The notes beneath the pieces are model-generated. The model was not told the DNA's origin. It saw only the letters and a list, made by a program, of their open reading frames with translations, and searched no databases. Source: DASQFQ01 sp963730115 (GTDB lineage: Bacteria > Actinomycetota > Thermoleophilia > Solirubrobacterales > Solirubrobacteraceae). Taken from it: DNA of 64,000 nt. Where the stretch lies: contig CAVSQM010000003.1 in NCBI GenBank assembly GCA_963730115.1, forward strand, positions 1-64,000, given 5' to 3'. Of the stretch, positions 52,402 to 60,831 are shown in pieces; the first letter of the stretch is position 1, and the number at the start of each line of letters is the position of its first letter. The position numbers and the translations under genes are program-made.

Positions 52402-53366
52402 TGCCGACGATGACCTACCTGCAGGCGATCTCCGACGCCATGCGCGAGGAGATGCGCTCGGACGAGCGCGTCTTCGTGATGGGCGAGGACATCGGGACGT
52501 TCGGCGGCGCCTTCAAGGTGACCGACGGCTTCATCGACGAGTTCGGCCCGCAGCGCGTGATGGACACGCCGCTCGCCGAGTCGGCGATCGTCGGCTGCGC
52601 CATCGGCGCCGCCTGCGAGGGCCTGCGCCCGATCGCCGAGATGCAGTTCTCCGACTTCATCTCCTGCGGCTTCGACCAGCTCGTCAACGTCGCCGGGAAG
52701 ATGTACTACCGCCAGGGCCTGAGCGTGAACATCACCGTCCGGCTGCCGAGCGGCGGCGGCTTCAGCGGCGGCCCGTTCCACTCCCAGAACCCCGAGGGCT
52801 GGTTCATGCACTCGCCGGGGCTGAAGGTCGTGGCGCCGTCGACGGCCGAGGACGCCAAGGGGCTATTGATCGCCGCCGTGCGCGACCCCAACCCGGTCGT
52901 GTTCATGGAGCACAAGCACCTCTACCGCCGGGTCAAGGGCGATGTCGCCGAGGGGTCGTACGAGACGCCGTTCAGCGCCCGCATCGCGCGCGAGGGGACG
53001 GACCTGACCGTGATCGCCTACGGCGCGATGGTCCACACCGCGCTCGAGGCGACCGAGGACCTCGACGGCGCTTCGGTCGAGGTGCTCGACCTGCGCTCGC
53101 TGGTCCCGCTCGACGAGGAGGCGATCCTCGCGTCGGTGCGCAAGACGTCGAAGGTGGTGATCGTCGACGAGGCGAACCAGACGTGCGCCGCGGGCGCCCA
53201 GGTCGCCGCGGTGATCGCCGAGCGCGGCTGGGAGGACCTCGACGGGCCGGTCGTGCGCGTGGCGACCCCCGACGTGCCGATCCCGTTCTCGCCCACGCTG
53301 GAGCAGGCCGTGCTGCCGCAGGTCGACGACGTGAAGGAGGCGTGCCGTGAGCTCCTCGCCTACTGA
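52401..53366 (+). CDS. 2-oxoacid/acetoin dehydrogenase E1 beta subunit (second set)
   Basis: 321-residue partner subunit. Landmarks: TYLQAISDAMREEMRSDERVFVMGEDIGTFGGAFKVTDGF pieces, RVMDTPLAESAIVGCAIGAACEGLRPIAEMQFSDFI, PSGGGFSGGPFHSQNPEGWFMHSPGLKVVAPS and VLDLRSLVPLDEE. The IAEMQFSDFI and HSQNPE motifs favour a branched-chain or acetoin type over pyruvate dehydrogenase. It overlaps the E2 gene by 20 bp. Confidence 0.93.
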   Translation: MPTMTYLQAISDAMREEMRSDERVFVMGEDIGTFGGAFKVTDGFIDEFGPQRVMDTPLAESAIVGCAIGAACEGLRPIAEMQFSDFISCGFDQLVNVAGKMYYRQGLSVNITVRLPSGGGFSGGPFHSQNPEGWFMHSPGLKVVAPSTAEDAKGLLIAAVRDPNPVVFMEHKHLYRRVKGDVAEGSYETPFSARIAREGTDLTVIAYGAMVHTALEATEDLDGASVEVLDLRSLVPLDEEAILASVRKTSKVVIVDEANQTCAAGAQVAAVIAERGWEDLDGPVVRVATPDVPIPFSPTLEQAVLPQVDDVKEACRELLAY

Positions 53367-54615
53367 GACGCTGGTTGACGTCACGATGCCCCAGATGGGG
53401 GTGTCGGTGGCCGAGGGCACCGTCGTCGAGTGGAAGAAGCAGCCCGGCGACTGGATCGAGCGCGACGAGATCATCGCCTCGATCTCGACCGACAAGATCG
53501 ACACCGACGTCGAGGCACCCGCCTCCGGACGCGTGCAGGAGATCCTCGTCGAGGTCGGCACGACCGTCGACGTGGGGGTCGTGCTGGCGCGCATCGCGAC
53601 CGACGCGAAGCCGGGCGAGGCGCACGCGTCCGAGAACGCAGCCACGTCCGAAGCGGAAGTCGCACTGAAGGCGCCCGGTGATGCGGGCGACCTGTCCGGC
53701 GACACGATCGAGCGGCCGGTCCGGAAGCCCGGCGGCCGGAGGTACTCCCCGGTCGTCATGCGGATCGCCGCCGAGCACGGCATCGACCTCGAGCAGGTGA
53801 AGGGAACGGGCCGTGACGGCCGGGTGCGCAAGCCGGACGTGCTGGCCTACCTCGAGGGCAACGGCGCAACGAAGGAAGAGCCGCCGATGCACATCGAGAG
53901 CCCGTACAAGGCCGAGCCGATCGCGCCACGCAAGAAGGCGGCGGCGGCGGCGCCGACAGGCCAGGGCCAGCCGCTGTCGCGCATGCGCCAGTCGATCGGC
54001 AGGGCGATGATCGAGTCGCTGCAGACCGCGGCGACGTGCACGACGATCATCGAGGCCGACCTGACGCGGATCGCGAAGGACCGCGAGCGGACCGGGCTCA
54101 CGTGGCTGCCCTACATCGCCCGCGCGACGATCGAGACGCTGCGCGACTTCCCGCTGCTCAACGCGACGCTCGAGGGCGAGACGTTCACGCAGTACGAGGC
54201 GGTCAACCTCGGCATCGCGGTCTCGCTGGGTGAGGGCGGCCTGATCGTCCCGGTCATCCGCGACGCGCAGGATCTCAGCGTCGAAGGGCTGGCGAAGGAG
54301 ATCAAGGCGCTCGCCCGCAAGGCGCGCGACAACCAGCTGACGCCCGACGACGTCCGCGGCGGCACGTTCACGATCACCAATCCCGGCGGCTACGGCTCGA
54401 TCATGGCCACGCCGGTGATCAACCAGCCGCAGGTGGCGATCCTCGACACCGAGGCGGTCGTCAAGCGGCCGGTCGTGATCACCGACGAGCACGGCGACGA
54501 CTCGATCGCGATCCGCCACATGACCTACCTCTGCATGTCGTGGGACCACCGCGCGCTCGACGGCGCGCTGGCGGCGCAGTTCCTGGCCGCGCTGCGGGGG
54601 CGGCTCGAGGCTTAG
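53347..54615 (+). CDS. Dihydrolipoamide acyltransferase E2 (second set)
   Basis: 422-residue core subunit with one lipoyl domain (VDVTMPQMGVSVAEGTVVEW, lipoyl Lys in ISTDKIDTDV near 50), an ordinary linker, an E1/E3-binding domain (YSPVVMRIAAEHGIDLEQVKGTGRDGRV) and the catalytic domain with GGTFTITNPGGYGSIMATPVINQPQ and the active-site MSWDHRALDGALAAQFL near 400. DHRALDG is canonical, unlike the E2 at 47-48.7 kb. GTG start inside E1 beta. The 3' end overlaps the convergent HD-GYP gene (TTAG). Confidence 0.95.
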   Translation: MSSSPTETLVDVTMPQMGVSVAEGTVVEWKKQPGDWIERDEIIASISTDKIDTDVEAPASGRVQEILVEVGTTVDVGVVLARIATDAKPGEAHASENAATSEAEVALKAPGDAGDLSGDTIERPVRKPGGRRYSPVVMRIAAEHGIDLEQVKGTGRDGRVRKPDVLAYLEGNGATKEEPPMHIESPYKAEPIAPRKKAAAAAPTGQGQPLSRMRQSIGRAMIESLQTAATCTTIIEADLTRIAKDRERTGLTWLPYIARATIETLRDFPLLNATLEGETFTQYEAVNLGIAVSLGEGGLIVPVIRDAQDLSVEGLAKEIKALARKARDNQLTPDDVRGGTFTITNPGGYGSIMATPVINQPQVAILDTEAVVKRPVVITDEHGDDSIAIRHMTYLCMSWDHRALDGALAAQFLAALRGRLEA

Positions 54616-56150
54616 TCGGGCAACAGGCCCTGGCGTACGGCGAACAGGCCGGCGGCCGCGCGCGTCGACGCGCCGATCTTGGCGTAGATGTGCTCGACGT
54701 GGTTGCCGACGGTCTTCGGTGAGATCACCAGCTGCTCGGCGATCGCGCGGTTCGAGAGCCCGCGGGCGAGCAGCCGCAGCACCTCGATCTCGCGCGGCGT
54801 GAGGCCCTCGGGGCCCTCGCGCCGGCGGCGGGCCCGGTGGCCGGCCGCGCCGAGCACGGCCTCGACCGCGTCGGCGTCGAGCCGGCCGGCGCGCACGTCG
54901 GAGCGCAGCTGGTCGGCCGCCTCCACCGGGCTGTGCGGCGGGCGGTACGGGCGCGGCTCGCCCATCGCCTGGTAGGCGTCGGCGGCGGCGAGGATCCGCG
55001 CCGGGCGCGAGATCGCCGTGCCGGACAGCCCGCGCGGGTAGCCGGAGCCGTCGAGCCGCTCGCGGTGCTGCACCGCGATCGCCCCGAGCGGCGCCAGGGA
55101 CGCGGACTGGCTGAGCATGCGCTCGGTCAGGTAGGGCGCGATCCGCACGCGCTCCCACTCGCCGGGCCCGAGCGGCCCCGGCTTGTCCCAGATCGCGTTC
55201 GAGACGCCGAGCCGCCCGAGGTCGTGGACGAGCGCGGCGCGGCGCAGCGTGCGCACCTCGTCCTCCGGCAGGCCGGCCCGCTCCGCCGCCGCCTCCGCGA
55301 GCCCGGCGACCGCCTGCGCATGGCCGAGCGCGAACGGCGTCTTGAGGTCGCCGAAGTTGGCGATCGCCAGCAGCGCGGCGTCGATCCGGTCGCCGGACAG
55401 CACGACCGCGAGCGCGGGCTCGGCCTCGATCACCGCGTCCCACGTCGCGACGGCGTCGAGCCCCTCCAGCAGCGCCTCCGCGTCGTCGCGGATCAGCGCC
55501 GCGAGGGCCGGGTCGAACTGGCGGCCGCCGCGCCGCCGCGCGAGCTCGCTCGCCGCCTCGGCCCCGCCCTCCCGGTGCGCCACCTCGACGAACTCCGCGA
55601 ACTGGGCGAGCCGGGCCGCGGGCGGGATCGCCGCGCCCGACCGGCGGCCCGGCCAGCCCTTGCCGTCCCACTGCTCGTAGGCGCAGCCGAGCGCGTCGGC
55701 CGCCGCGTCGGGCAGCCCGAGCTCGCGTGCGAGCGACTGCGCCATCAGCGCGTGGTGGGTGATCATGTCGGCGACCCGGCGGCGGCCCGAGACCGCGAAC
55801 TCCACCCCGGTCCGGACACGCTGCAGCGGCGGCCGGCCGGACCCGAGGAGCCGCAGCGTCGACAACGCGCCGTGCGCTCCGTCCTCGTACTTCGTCGCCT
55901 TGAGCGCGATGTCGTCGCCGAACCACTTGGCCTGCTCGTAGGCGTCGGTGTGGCAGCCGACGTTGATCAGCAGCGCCGTGTAGTAGACGGCGACGCGCTC
56001 GTGCTCGGGCAGGCCCTGGCGGTCGGCGAGCCGCAGCGCGATCAGGCACTGGCGGAGGACGTGCTCCATCGGCTGGCCGAAGCCGAGGTCGACGCCGAGC
56101 GAGAGCGCCGCGACGAGCTCCGCGAGCCGCACGTGCGTGCGATCCGCCAT
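54612..56150 (-). CDS. HD-GYP domain protein with C-terminal LuxR DNA-binding domain
   Basis: 512 residues. Residues 1-200 look like a degenerate HD-type helical domain (LGCAYEQWDGKGWPG). Residues about 270-430 are an HD-GYP domain with VHDLGRLGVSNAIWDKPG and the GYP-like HRERLDGSGYPRGL. The C-terminal 60 residues are a LuxR helix-turn-helix (GLTPREIEVLRLLARGLSNRAIAEQL, ISPKTVGNHVEHIYAKIG). The combination suggests a transcription factor tied to c-di-GMP or another cyclic nucleotide. No DNA target is known. The ATG at 56148-56150 has TACGCT 6 nt upstream. Divergent from a methyltransferase gene across a palindrome. Confidence 0.92.
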   Translation of the reverse strand: MADRTHVRLAELVAALSLGVDLGFGQPMEHVLRQCLIALRLADRQGLPEHERVAVYYTALLINVGCHTDAYEQAKWFGDDIALKATKYEDGAHGALSTLRLLGSGRPPLQRVRTGVEFAVSGRRRVADMITHHALMAQSLARELGLPDAAADALGCAYEQWDGKGWPGRRSGAAIPPAARLAQFAEFVEVAHREGGAEAASELARRRGGRQFDPALAALIRDDAEALLEGLDAVATWDAVIEAEPALAVVLSGDRIDAALLAIANFGDLKTPFALGHAQAVAGLAEAAAERAGLPEDEVRTLRRAALVHDLGRLGVSNAIWDKPGPLGPGEWERVRIAPYLTERMLSQSASLAPLGAIAVQHRERLDGSGYPRGLSGTAISRPARILAAADAYQAMGEPRPYRPPHSPVEAADQLRSDVRAGRLDADAVEAVLGAAGHRARRRREGPEGLTPREIEVLRLLARGLSNRAIAEQLVISPKTVGNHVEHIYAKIGASTRAAAGLFAVRQGLLPD

Positions 56151-56156
56151 GGGGCG

Positions 56157-56162
56157 AGCGTA
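56157..56162 (-). promoter_or_regulatory. -10 box TACGCT for the leaderless HD-GYP-LuxR gene
   Basis: On the minus strand TACGCT ends 6 nt before the ATG at 56148-56150, with CGCCCC between. Confidence 0.5.
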
Positions 56163-56170
56163 ACCCGAAT

Positions 56171-56188
56171 ATGAGGCGATCGCCTCAT
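56171..56188. promoter_or_regulatory. Perfect 18-bp palindrome ATGAGGCGATCGCCTCAT, operator candidate
   Basis: The palindrome lies in the 72-bp gap between divergent genes. It starts 9 bp from the -10 box of the HD-GYP gene (covering its -35 zone) and ends 22 bp from the -10 box of the methyltransferase gene (touching its -35 zone). A single bound dimer could control both. The regulator may be the adjacent LuxR-type protein itself; that is inference. Confidence 0.5.
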
Positions 56189-56210
56189 GCGACGCGGGCC
56201 TGACCGGACC

Positions 56211-56216
56211 TAGCCT
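56211..56216 (+). promoter_or_regulatory. -10 box TAGCCT for the leaderless methyltransferase gene
   Basis: TAGCCT ends 6 nt before the ATG at 56223 with no ribosome binding site. Confidence 0.5.
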
Positions 56217-56222
56217 CGCGCC

Positions 56223-57032
56223 ATGGCCATCACCGAGCTGGATCAGATGAAGCAGGGCGCCCGCGCCACCTGGGCCGCGGGCGACTACCCGGCGATCGCG
56301 CAGCGCCAGCTGTGGCCGCTGGGCGAGCGGATCGTGGGCCGGATCGGCGTACGGCCGGGCGAGGACGTGCTCGACGTCGCCTGCGGCACCGGCAACGCCG
56401 CCCTCCGCGCCGCGCAGGCCGGCGGCCGCGTCGTCGGCGTCGACCTCACCCCGGAGCTGCTCGACGAGGGCCGGCGGCTGGCGGGCGAGGCCGGCCTCGA
56501 CATCCAGTTCCTCGAGGGCGACGCCGAGGCGCTGCCGGTCGCCGACGCGCGCTTCGACGTCGTCGTCTCCGTCATGGGCTGCATGTTCGCCCCGCGCCAC
56601 CGCGTGGCAGCGGCCGAGCTCGCGCGCGTGCTGCGCCCCGGCGGGCGCCTGTGCGTGACGGGCTGGGCGCCCGACGGCGCGATGGGCACGATGTTCAAGA
56701 CGCTCGGCAGCCACCTCCCGGCGCCGCCGCCGTTCGCCGAGTCGCCGCTCGGCTGGGGCTCCGAGGACCACGTGCGCGAGCTGTTCGAGGGCACCGGCGT
56801 CGAGCTCGAGTTCGCGCGCGAGCAGTCGCCGTTCGCGCCGTTCGACTCGATCGACGACGAGATCGCGTTCACGACGGCCAAGTTCGGGCCGCTGATCATG
56901 GCCCGGCGCATGCTGGAGCCGGCCGGCCGCTGGCAGGCGCTGCTCGACGACCTCCGCGCGTTCGCCGAGACGAGGCCCTCCAGCGCCGAGTACCTCGTCA
57001 CCACGGGGCGTAAGCTGGGAGGCGATGCCTGA
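56223..57032 (+). CDS. Class I SAM-dependent methyltransferase
   Basis: 269-residue methyltransferase of the UbiE/Methyltransf_11 type. SAM motif I DVLDVACGTGNAALRAAQAGG is near residue 48, post-I VVGVDLTPELL near 72, FLEGDAEALPVADARFDVVVSVMGCMFAPRH pieces near 100-125, and ARVLRPGGRLCV near 138. The C-terminal 100 residues should choose the substrate, which is unknown. First gene of a chain continuing into lipB-lipA; it overlaps lipB by 8 bp. Confidence 0.9.
   Translation: MAITELDQMKQGARATWAAGDYPAIAQRQLWPLGERIVGRIGVRPGEDVLDVACGTGNAALRAAQAGGRVVGVDLTPELLDEGRRLAGEAGLDIQFLEGDAEALPVADARFDVVVSVMGCMFAPRHRVAAAELARVLRPGGRLCVTGWAPDGAMGTMFKTLGSHLPAPPPFAESPLGWGSEDHVRELFEGTGVELEFAREQSPFAPFDSIDDEIAFTTAKFGPLIMARRMLEPAGRWQALLDDLRAFAETRPSSAEYLVTTGRKLGGDA
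57011..57016 (+). promoter_or_regulatory. Possible internal -10 box TAAGCT before lipB
   Basis: TAAGCT ends 8 nt before the lipB ATG at 57025. A GGGAGG in the gap also allows ordinary initiation, so this box is less certain than the others. Confidence 0.3.
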
Positions 57033-57705
57033 CCTGCACGTCTGCAACCTCGGCCAGATCGAGTACGGCGAGGGCGTCGCGCTGCAGGAGCGCATCCGCA
57101 CGCGGGTGCAGGAGGGCGAGCTGCCGGGCGTGCTGCTGCTGCTCGAGCACCCGCCCGTCTACACGCGCGGGCGCCGCTCGGAGCCCGGCGAGCTGCCGAT
57201 GGGCGAGGCGTGGTACGCCGCCCAGGGCATCGACGTCGTCCAGACCGACCGCGGCGGCAAGCTCACCTACCACGGGCCCGGCCAGCTCGTCGGCTACCCG
57301 ATCCTCCCCGTCACCGACGTCGTCGCCTACCTGCGCACGATGGAGGAGGCGATCGTCGCCGCGCTGGCCGAGGAGGGCATCGAGGCCGGCCCGCGCGAGG
57401 GCCTGACCGGCGTCTGGGTCCAGGACCGCAAGATCGGCTCGATCGGCGTCCACGTCTCGCGCGGCGTGACCACGCACGGCTTCGCGATCAACGTCGACAA
57501 CGACCTCCAGCCGTTCGAGTGGGTCGTCCCGTGCGGGCTCGACGGCGTGCGCATGACGTCGATCACCAAGGAGACCGGCAGCGGCGACCACCTCGACTGC
57601 TTCCGCCGCCGGATGGCGCTCGCGTTCTGCCGGGCATTCGGCTTCCGCCAGCGGCTGGTGACCCCCGAGCGACTCGAAGCCCGGGCGGTACCCTCAGCGG
57701 TGTGA
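57025..57705 (+). CDS. lipB: Lipoyl(octanoyl) transferase LipB
   Basis: Moves the octanoyl group from acyl carrier protein to lipoyl domains. 226 residues. RGGKLTYHGPGQLVGYPI is near residue 75, the catalytic Lys lies in KIGSIGVHVSRGVTTHG near 136 and the catalytic Cys in VPCGLDGVRMTSI near 172. GGGAGG precedes the ATG. It overlaps lipA (GTGA). Its substrates are the E2 proteins at 47.2 and 53.3 kb and any glycine cleavage H protein. Confidence 0.96.
   Translation: MPDLHVCNLGQIEYGEGVALQERIRTRVQEGELPGVLLLLEHPPVYTRGRRSEPGELPMGEAWYAAQGIDVVQTDRGGKLTYHGPGQLVGYPILPVTDVVAYLRTMEEAIVAALAEEGIEAGPREGLTGVWVQDRKIGSIGVHVSRGVTTHGFAINVDNDLQPFEWVVPCGLDGVRMTSITKETGSGDHLDCFRRRMALAFCRAFGFRQRLVTPERLEARAVPSAV
57689..57694 (+). 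promoter_or_regulatory. Possible internal -10 box TACCCT before lipA
   Basis: TACCCT, inside the 3' end of lipB, ends 7 nt before the lipA GTG at 57702; no ribosome binding site is seen. It could give separate leaderless expression of lipA. Confidence 0.35.
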
Positions 57706-58679
57706 GCGAGCGGATCCACGTCACCCGATCCCGCGCGAACCCGGGCGGGATGGACGTCAAGCGCGTCCTCGGCGAGGAGGTGCAGCCGTTCCGCGGCCGC
57801 AAGCCGCCGTGGTTCAAGGTCCCGCCGCCCGGCGGCCCGAAGTACCGCGAGCTGACCGACATGATCAAGTCGGAGGGGCTGCACACGGTGTGCCAGGAGG
57901 CGGCCTGCCCCAACGTCGGCGAGTGCTGGGAGCGCGGCACCGCCACGTTCATGATCCTCGGCGACACCTGCACCCGGCGCTGCGGCTTCTGCAACGTCAA
58001 GACCGGCAAGCCGACCTGGAACGACCCGCTCGAGCCGGCCCGCGTCGCCCGCAGCGTCGCCAAGATGGGCCTGCGCCACGCCGTCATCACGAGCGTCGAC
58101 CGCGACGACCTGCCCGACTACGGCGCCTCCGCCTTCGTCGGCGTCATCCGCTCGATCCGCATGCAGGCGCCGGAGTGCAAGGTCGAGGTGCTCACGCCCG
58201 ACTTCCGCGGCGAGGAGATGCCGCTGGCCAAGGTCATCACCGAGCGGCCGGACGTCTTCAACCACAACGTCGAGGTCGTGCCGCGCCTCTACCCGGTCGC
58301 GCGCCGCGGCTCGCGCTGGGAGCGCTCGCTGCGGGTGCTGAGCAACGCCAAGGAGATGGGCGGCGACGAGGTCGTCACCAAGTCCGGCCTGATGGTCGGG
58401 CTCGGCGAGACGCACGAGGAGATGGTCGAGGCGTTCGGCGCGCTGCGCGAGCACGGCGTCCAGGTCCTCACCGTCGGCCAGTACCTGCGGCCGACCGAGC
58501 GCCACCTGCCGGTCGTGCGCTTCTGGCACCCCGACGAGTTCAAGGCGCTCGAGGACGCCGCCTACGCCCTCGGGTTCGACCACATCGCCGCCGGCCCGCT
58601 CGTGCGCTCGAGCTACCACGCCGACCAGCACGTGCCGCAGTCCCAGCCCGGGACCGGTCCGCTGGCCGCCGCCGGCTAG
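57702..58679 (+). CDS. lipA: Lipoyl synthase LipA
   Basis: Radical-SAM enzyme that inserts two sulfurs into octanoyl-lipoyl domains. 325 residues from a GTG overlapping the lipB stop. The auxiliary cluster cysteines lie in CQEAACPNVGEC near residue 66, the radical-SAM CxxxCxxC in CTRRCGFCN near 92, and the family C-terminal RSSYHADQ near 306 supplies the serine ligand. The head of about 20 residues upstream of MDVKRVLGEE is variable; an internal ATG there is an alternative start. Confidence 0.97.
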   Translation: MSERIHVTRSRANPGGMDVKRVLGEEVQPFRGRKPPWFKVPPPGGPKYRELTDMIKSEGLHTVCQEAACPNVGECWERGTATFMILGDTCTRRCGFCNVKTGKPTWNDPLEPARVARSVAKMGLRHAVITSVDRDDLPDYGASAFVGVIRSIRMQAPECKVEVLTPDFRGEEMPLAKVITERPDVFNHNVEVVPRLYPVARRGSRWERSLRVLSNAKEMGGDEVVTKSGLMVGLGETHEEMVEAFGALREHGVQVLTVGQYLRPTERHLPVVRFWHPDEFKALEDAAYALGFDHIAAGPLVRSSYHADQHVPQSQPGTGPLAAAG

Positions 58680-58846
58680 TGCGGACGGCCATCACCTTCG
58701 TCGCGCTGGCCTTCACCACGATCCTGGGGTTCCTGACGCTGTTCGTGATCTTCCAGACCGGGCTCGACGTGCTGTCCGCCATCTCGTTGATCGTGGTGGC
58801 GGTGTTCTTCTTCGGCATCTTCGGAGCGTTGAGCCAGAAGTCCTGA
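58679..58846 (+). CDS. Small two-helix membrane peptide
   Basis: 55-residue peptide from a GTG that shares a base with the lipA TAG (TAGTG) and ends in a TGA that overlaps the next ATG (TGATG). It is almost entirely two hydrophobic helices (TFVALAFTTILGFLTLFVIF, and SAISLIVVAVFFFGIFGAL) with a short charged tail. Third positions are GC-rich, supporting real coding. Function unknown. Confidence 0.7.
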   Translation: MRTAITFVALAFTTILGFLTLFVIFQTGLDVLSAISLIVVAVFFFGIFGALSQKS

Positions 58847-59853
58847 TGCCCTACCACGTCTTCCAGGGAGGGAGGAGACGGAGGCGGCGCCGCTGGCCGG
58901 CCGTGCTCGCCGTGCTCCTGCTCGTGGGCGCGGGCGTGGCGGCGGGCCTGACGCTGGCGCCGCGCGGCGGCGACGACGAGGTGGCGAAGCCGCCGGCGCC
59001 GCCGGTCGAGCAGTCGCTGGCCGCGGACGGCCCGGCGCCGCTGGCCGGCGGCGGGACGGCGCCATCTCCGCTCTCCGTGCGGCTCGACGACCCGCGCGAC
59101 GCGATCAAGCTCCGCTTCAAGCGCCAGCCGCGCTCCGGGCTCCTGTTCGACATGGACACCGGGCAGGTGCTGTGGCGGCGCGACCCGACGCGCGTGCTGC
59201 CGATCGCGTCGCTGACGAAGATGATGACCGCGCTCGTCGTGGCGCGGCGGGTCGAGCCGGGCGAGAAGGTGAAGATCACCCGCGAGGCGCTCTCCTACCG
59301 CGGCTCGGGCGTCGGGATGTTCCGGCGCGGGCGCCGGATCGGCGTCAACACGATGCTCTACGGGCTGATGCTGCCGTCCGGCAACGACGCGGCGATCGCG
59401 CTCGCGCAGAAGGCGGGCGGCGGGACGGTGGAGCGCTTCGTGCGGATGATGAACGCGCGGGCGCGGGCGATGGGGCTCGCGTGCACGCGCTTCTCCTCGC
59501 CCGACGGCTTCGTCAACAAGGGCAACCACTCGTGCGCGCCCGACCTGGCCGCGATGGCGCGGGCGGTGCTGCGCGAGCCGCGGCTGGCGCGGATCGTCAA
59601 GCGGCGCCAGGCCGTGCTCCCGTTCCCGGTCAAGGGCGGGCGGATCTACCTCTACAACCACAACCCGCTGCTGCAGCAGGGCTACCGCGGCGTGACCGGC
59701 GTGAAGACCGGCTACACGGAGGCGGCCGGGCGCTGCCTGGTGGCGACCGCGCGGCGCGGGCGGGTGCGGCTCGGCGTCGTGCTGCTGCATTCGCCGGATC
59801 CCGGCGGGCAGGCGCGCAAGCTGCTCGACCGCGGCTTCCGGCTGGCCCGCTAG
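58846..59853 (+). CDS. D-alanyl-D-alanine carboxypeptidase (PBP, S11 family)
   Basis: 335-residue membrane-anchored peptidoglycan enzyme. An Arg-rich cytoplasmic start and one helix (about 17-36) are followed by a disordered Pro/Ala linker and the S11 domain. The catalytic SxxK lies in IASLTKMM near 121, SGN in MLPSGNDAAIAL near 182, and KTG in GVKTGYTEAAG near 288. The C-terminal domain 2 of classical DacA is missing. It overlaps the preceding small gene by one base. Confidence 0.95.
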   Translation: MPYHVFQGGRRRRRRRWPAVLAVLLLVGAGVAAGLTLAPRGGDDEVAKPPAPPVEQSLAADGPAPLAGGGTAPSPLSVRLDDPRDAIKLRFKRQPRSGLLFDMDTGQVLWRRDPTRVLPIASLTKMMTALVVARRVEPGEKVKITREALSYRGSGVGMFRRGRRIGVNTMLYGLMLPSGNDAAIALAQKAGGGTVERFVRMMNARARAMGLACTRFSSPDGFVNKGNHSCAPDLAAMARAVLREPRLARIVKRRQAVLPFPVKGGRIYLYNHNPLLQQGYRGVTGVKTGYTEAAGRCLVATARRGRVRLGVVLLHSPDPGGQARKLLDRGFRLAR

Positions 59854-59874
59854 CGGCGCGGGTATCCCTACCCG

Positions 59875-60831
59875 GTGACGGCGACACGCCCCAGCCCTGC
59901 CGTGTACCGGCGCCGGCGCCTCGTGGCGGCGGGCGTGCTGGTGCTCCTGGTCGGGGGTCTCGTGGCCCTGCTGGTGGGCGGCGGCGACGACGCGCCGGAG
60001 CGCGCGAGCCAGGGCGCGGCGACGAAGCCCGACGCGCCGAAGCCGGCCGAGCTGCCGCGCGGCGGCCGGCAGCTGCTGCCCGACCGCCGGATCGTGGCGT
60101 TCTACGGCGCGCCGCAGGACGACGAGCTGGGAGAGCTCGGGATCGGCACCCCCGCCGGCGCGGCGCGGCGGCTCGAGAAGCAGGCCCGGAAGTACGCCCA
60201 GCCGGGGCGGCCGGTGCTCCCCGCCATGGAGCTGATCGCGGTCACCGCCGCCGCCCACCCCGGCGAGGGGGGCCGCTACAACACGCGCCAGGACGACGCG
60301 ATCATCCGCCGCTACCTGCGCGCCGCGCGCAAGGCGAAGGCGCTGCTCGTGCTCGACGTCCAGCCGGGGCGCTCCGACTTCTTCACCGAGGTGACGCGCC
60401 TCGAGCGCTGGCTCAAGGAGCCGGACGTCGGCCTCGCGCTCGACCCGGAGTGGCGGATGGGGCCGGGCGAGGTCCCCGGCCAGGTGATCGGCTCGGTCGA
60501 GGCGCGCGAGGTCAACGCCGTGTCGGCGTGGCTGTCGCAGCTCGTCGAGCGCAACCGGCTGCCGCAGAAGCTCTTCCTCATCCATCAGTTCACCAACGAC
60601 ATGGTCGACGACACCCAGCTGCAGGAGCGGCGCGGGCTGGCCATGGTGCTGAACGCCGACGGGTTCGGGACGCAGCAGCTCAAGCGCATCAAGTACCACG
60701 CGTTCACGCGCTCGCCGCGACGCTTCTACGGCAAGGGGTTCAAGCTCTTCTACCGTGAGGACACGAACCTCATGACGCCGCGGGAGGTGCTGCGGCTGCG
60801 GCCGCCGCCGGACGTCGTGGTCTACGAGTGA
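59875..60831 (+). CDS. Membrane-anchored protein of unknown function
   Basis: 318-residue protein with one N-terminal helix (about 17-34) and a large extracytoplasmic domain. The domain pattern (RRIVAFYGAPQDDELGELG, LLVLDVQPGRSDFFTEVTRLERWL, VGLALDPEWRM, LPQKLFLIHQFTNDM) alternates strands with acidic ends, as in a TIM-barrel glycoside-hydrolase-like fold, with DPEW as possible catalytic acids. I do not recognise the family with certainty. GTG start 21 nt after the carboxypeptidase; the stop overlaps the next GTG (GTGA). Confidence 0.78.
   Translation: MTATRPSPAVYRRRRLVAAGVLVLLVGGLVALLVGGGDDAPERASQGAATKPDAPKPAELPRGGRQLLPDRRIVAFYGAPQDDELGELGIGTPAGAARRLEKQARKYAQPGRPVLPAMELIAVTAAAHPGEGGRYNTRQDDAIIRRYLRAARKAKALLVLDVQPGRSDFFTEVTRLERWLKEPDVGLALDPEWRMGPGEVPGQVIGSVEAREVNAVSAWLSQLVERNRLPQKLFLIHQFTNDMVDDTQLQERRGLAMVLNADGFGTQQLKRIKYHAFTRSPRRFYGKGFKLFYREDTNLMTPREVLRLRPPPDVVVYE

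Noticed and set aside
56175..56184. GGCGATCGCC as a cyanobacterial HIP1-type repeat
   Set aside because: Only this copy stands out, it is part of a larger 18-bp palindrome, and its place on two promoters fits an operator better.
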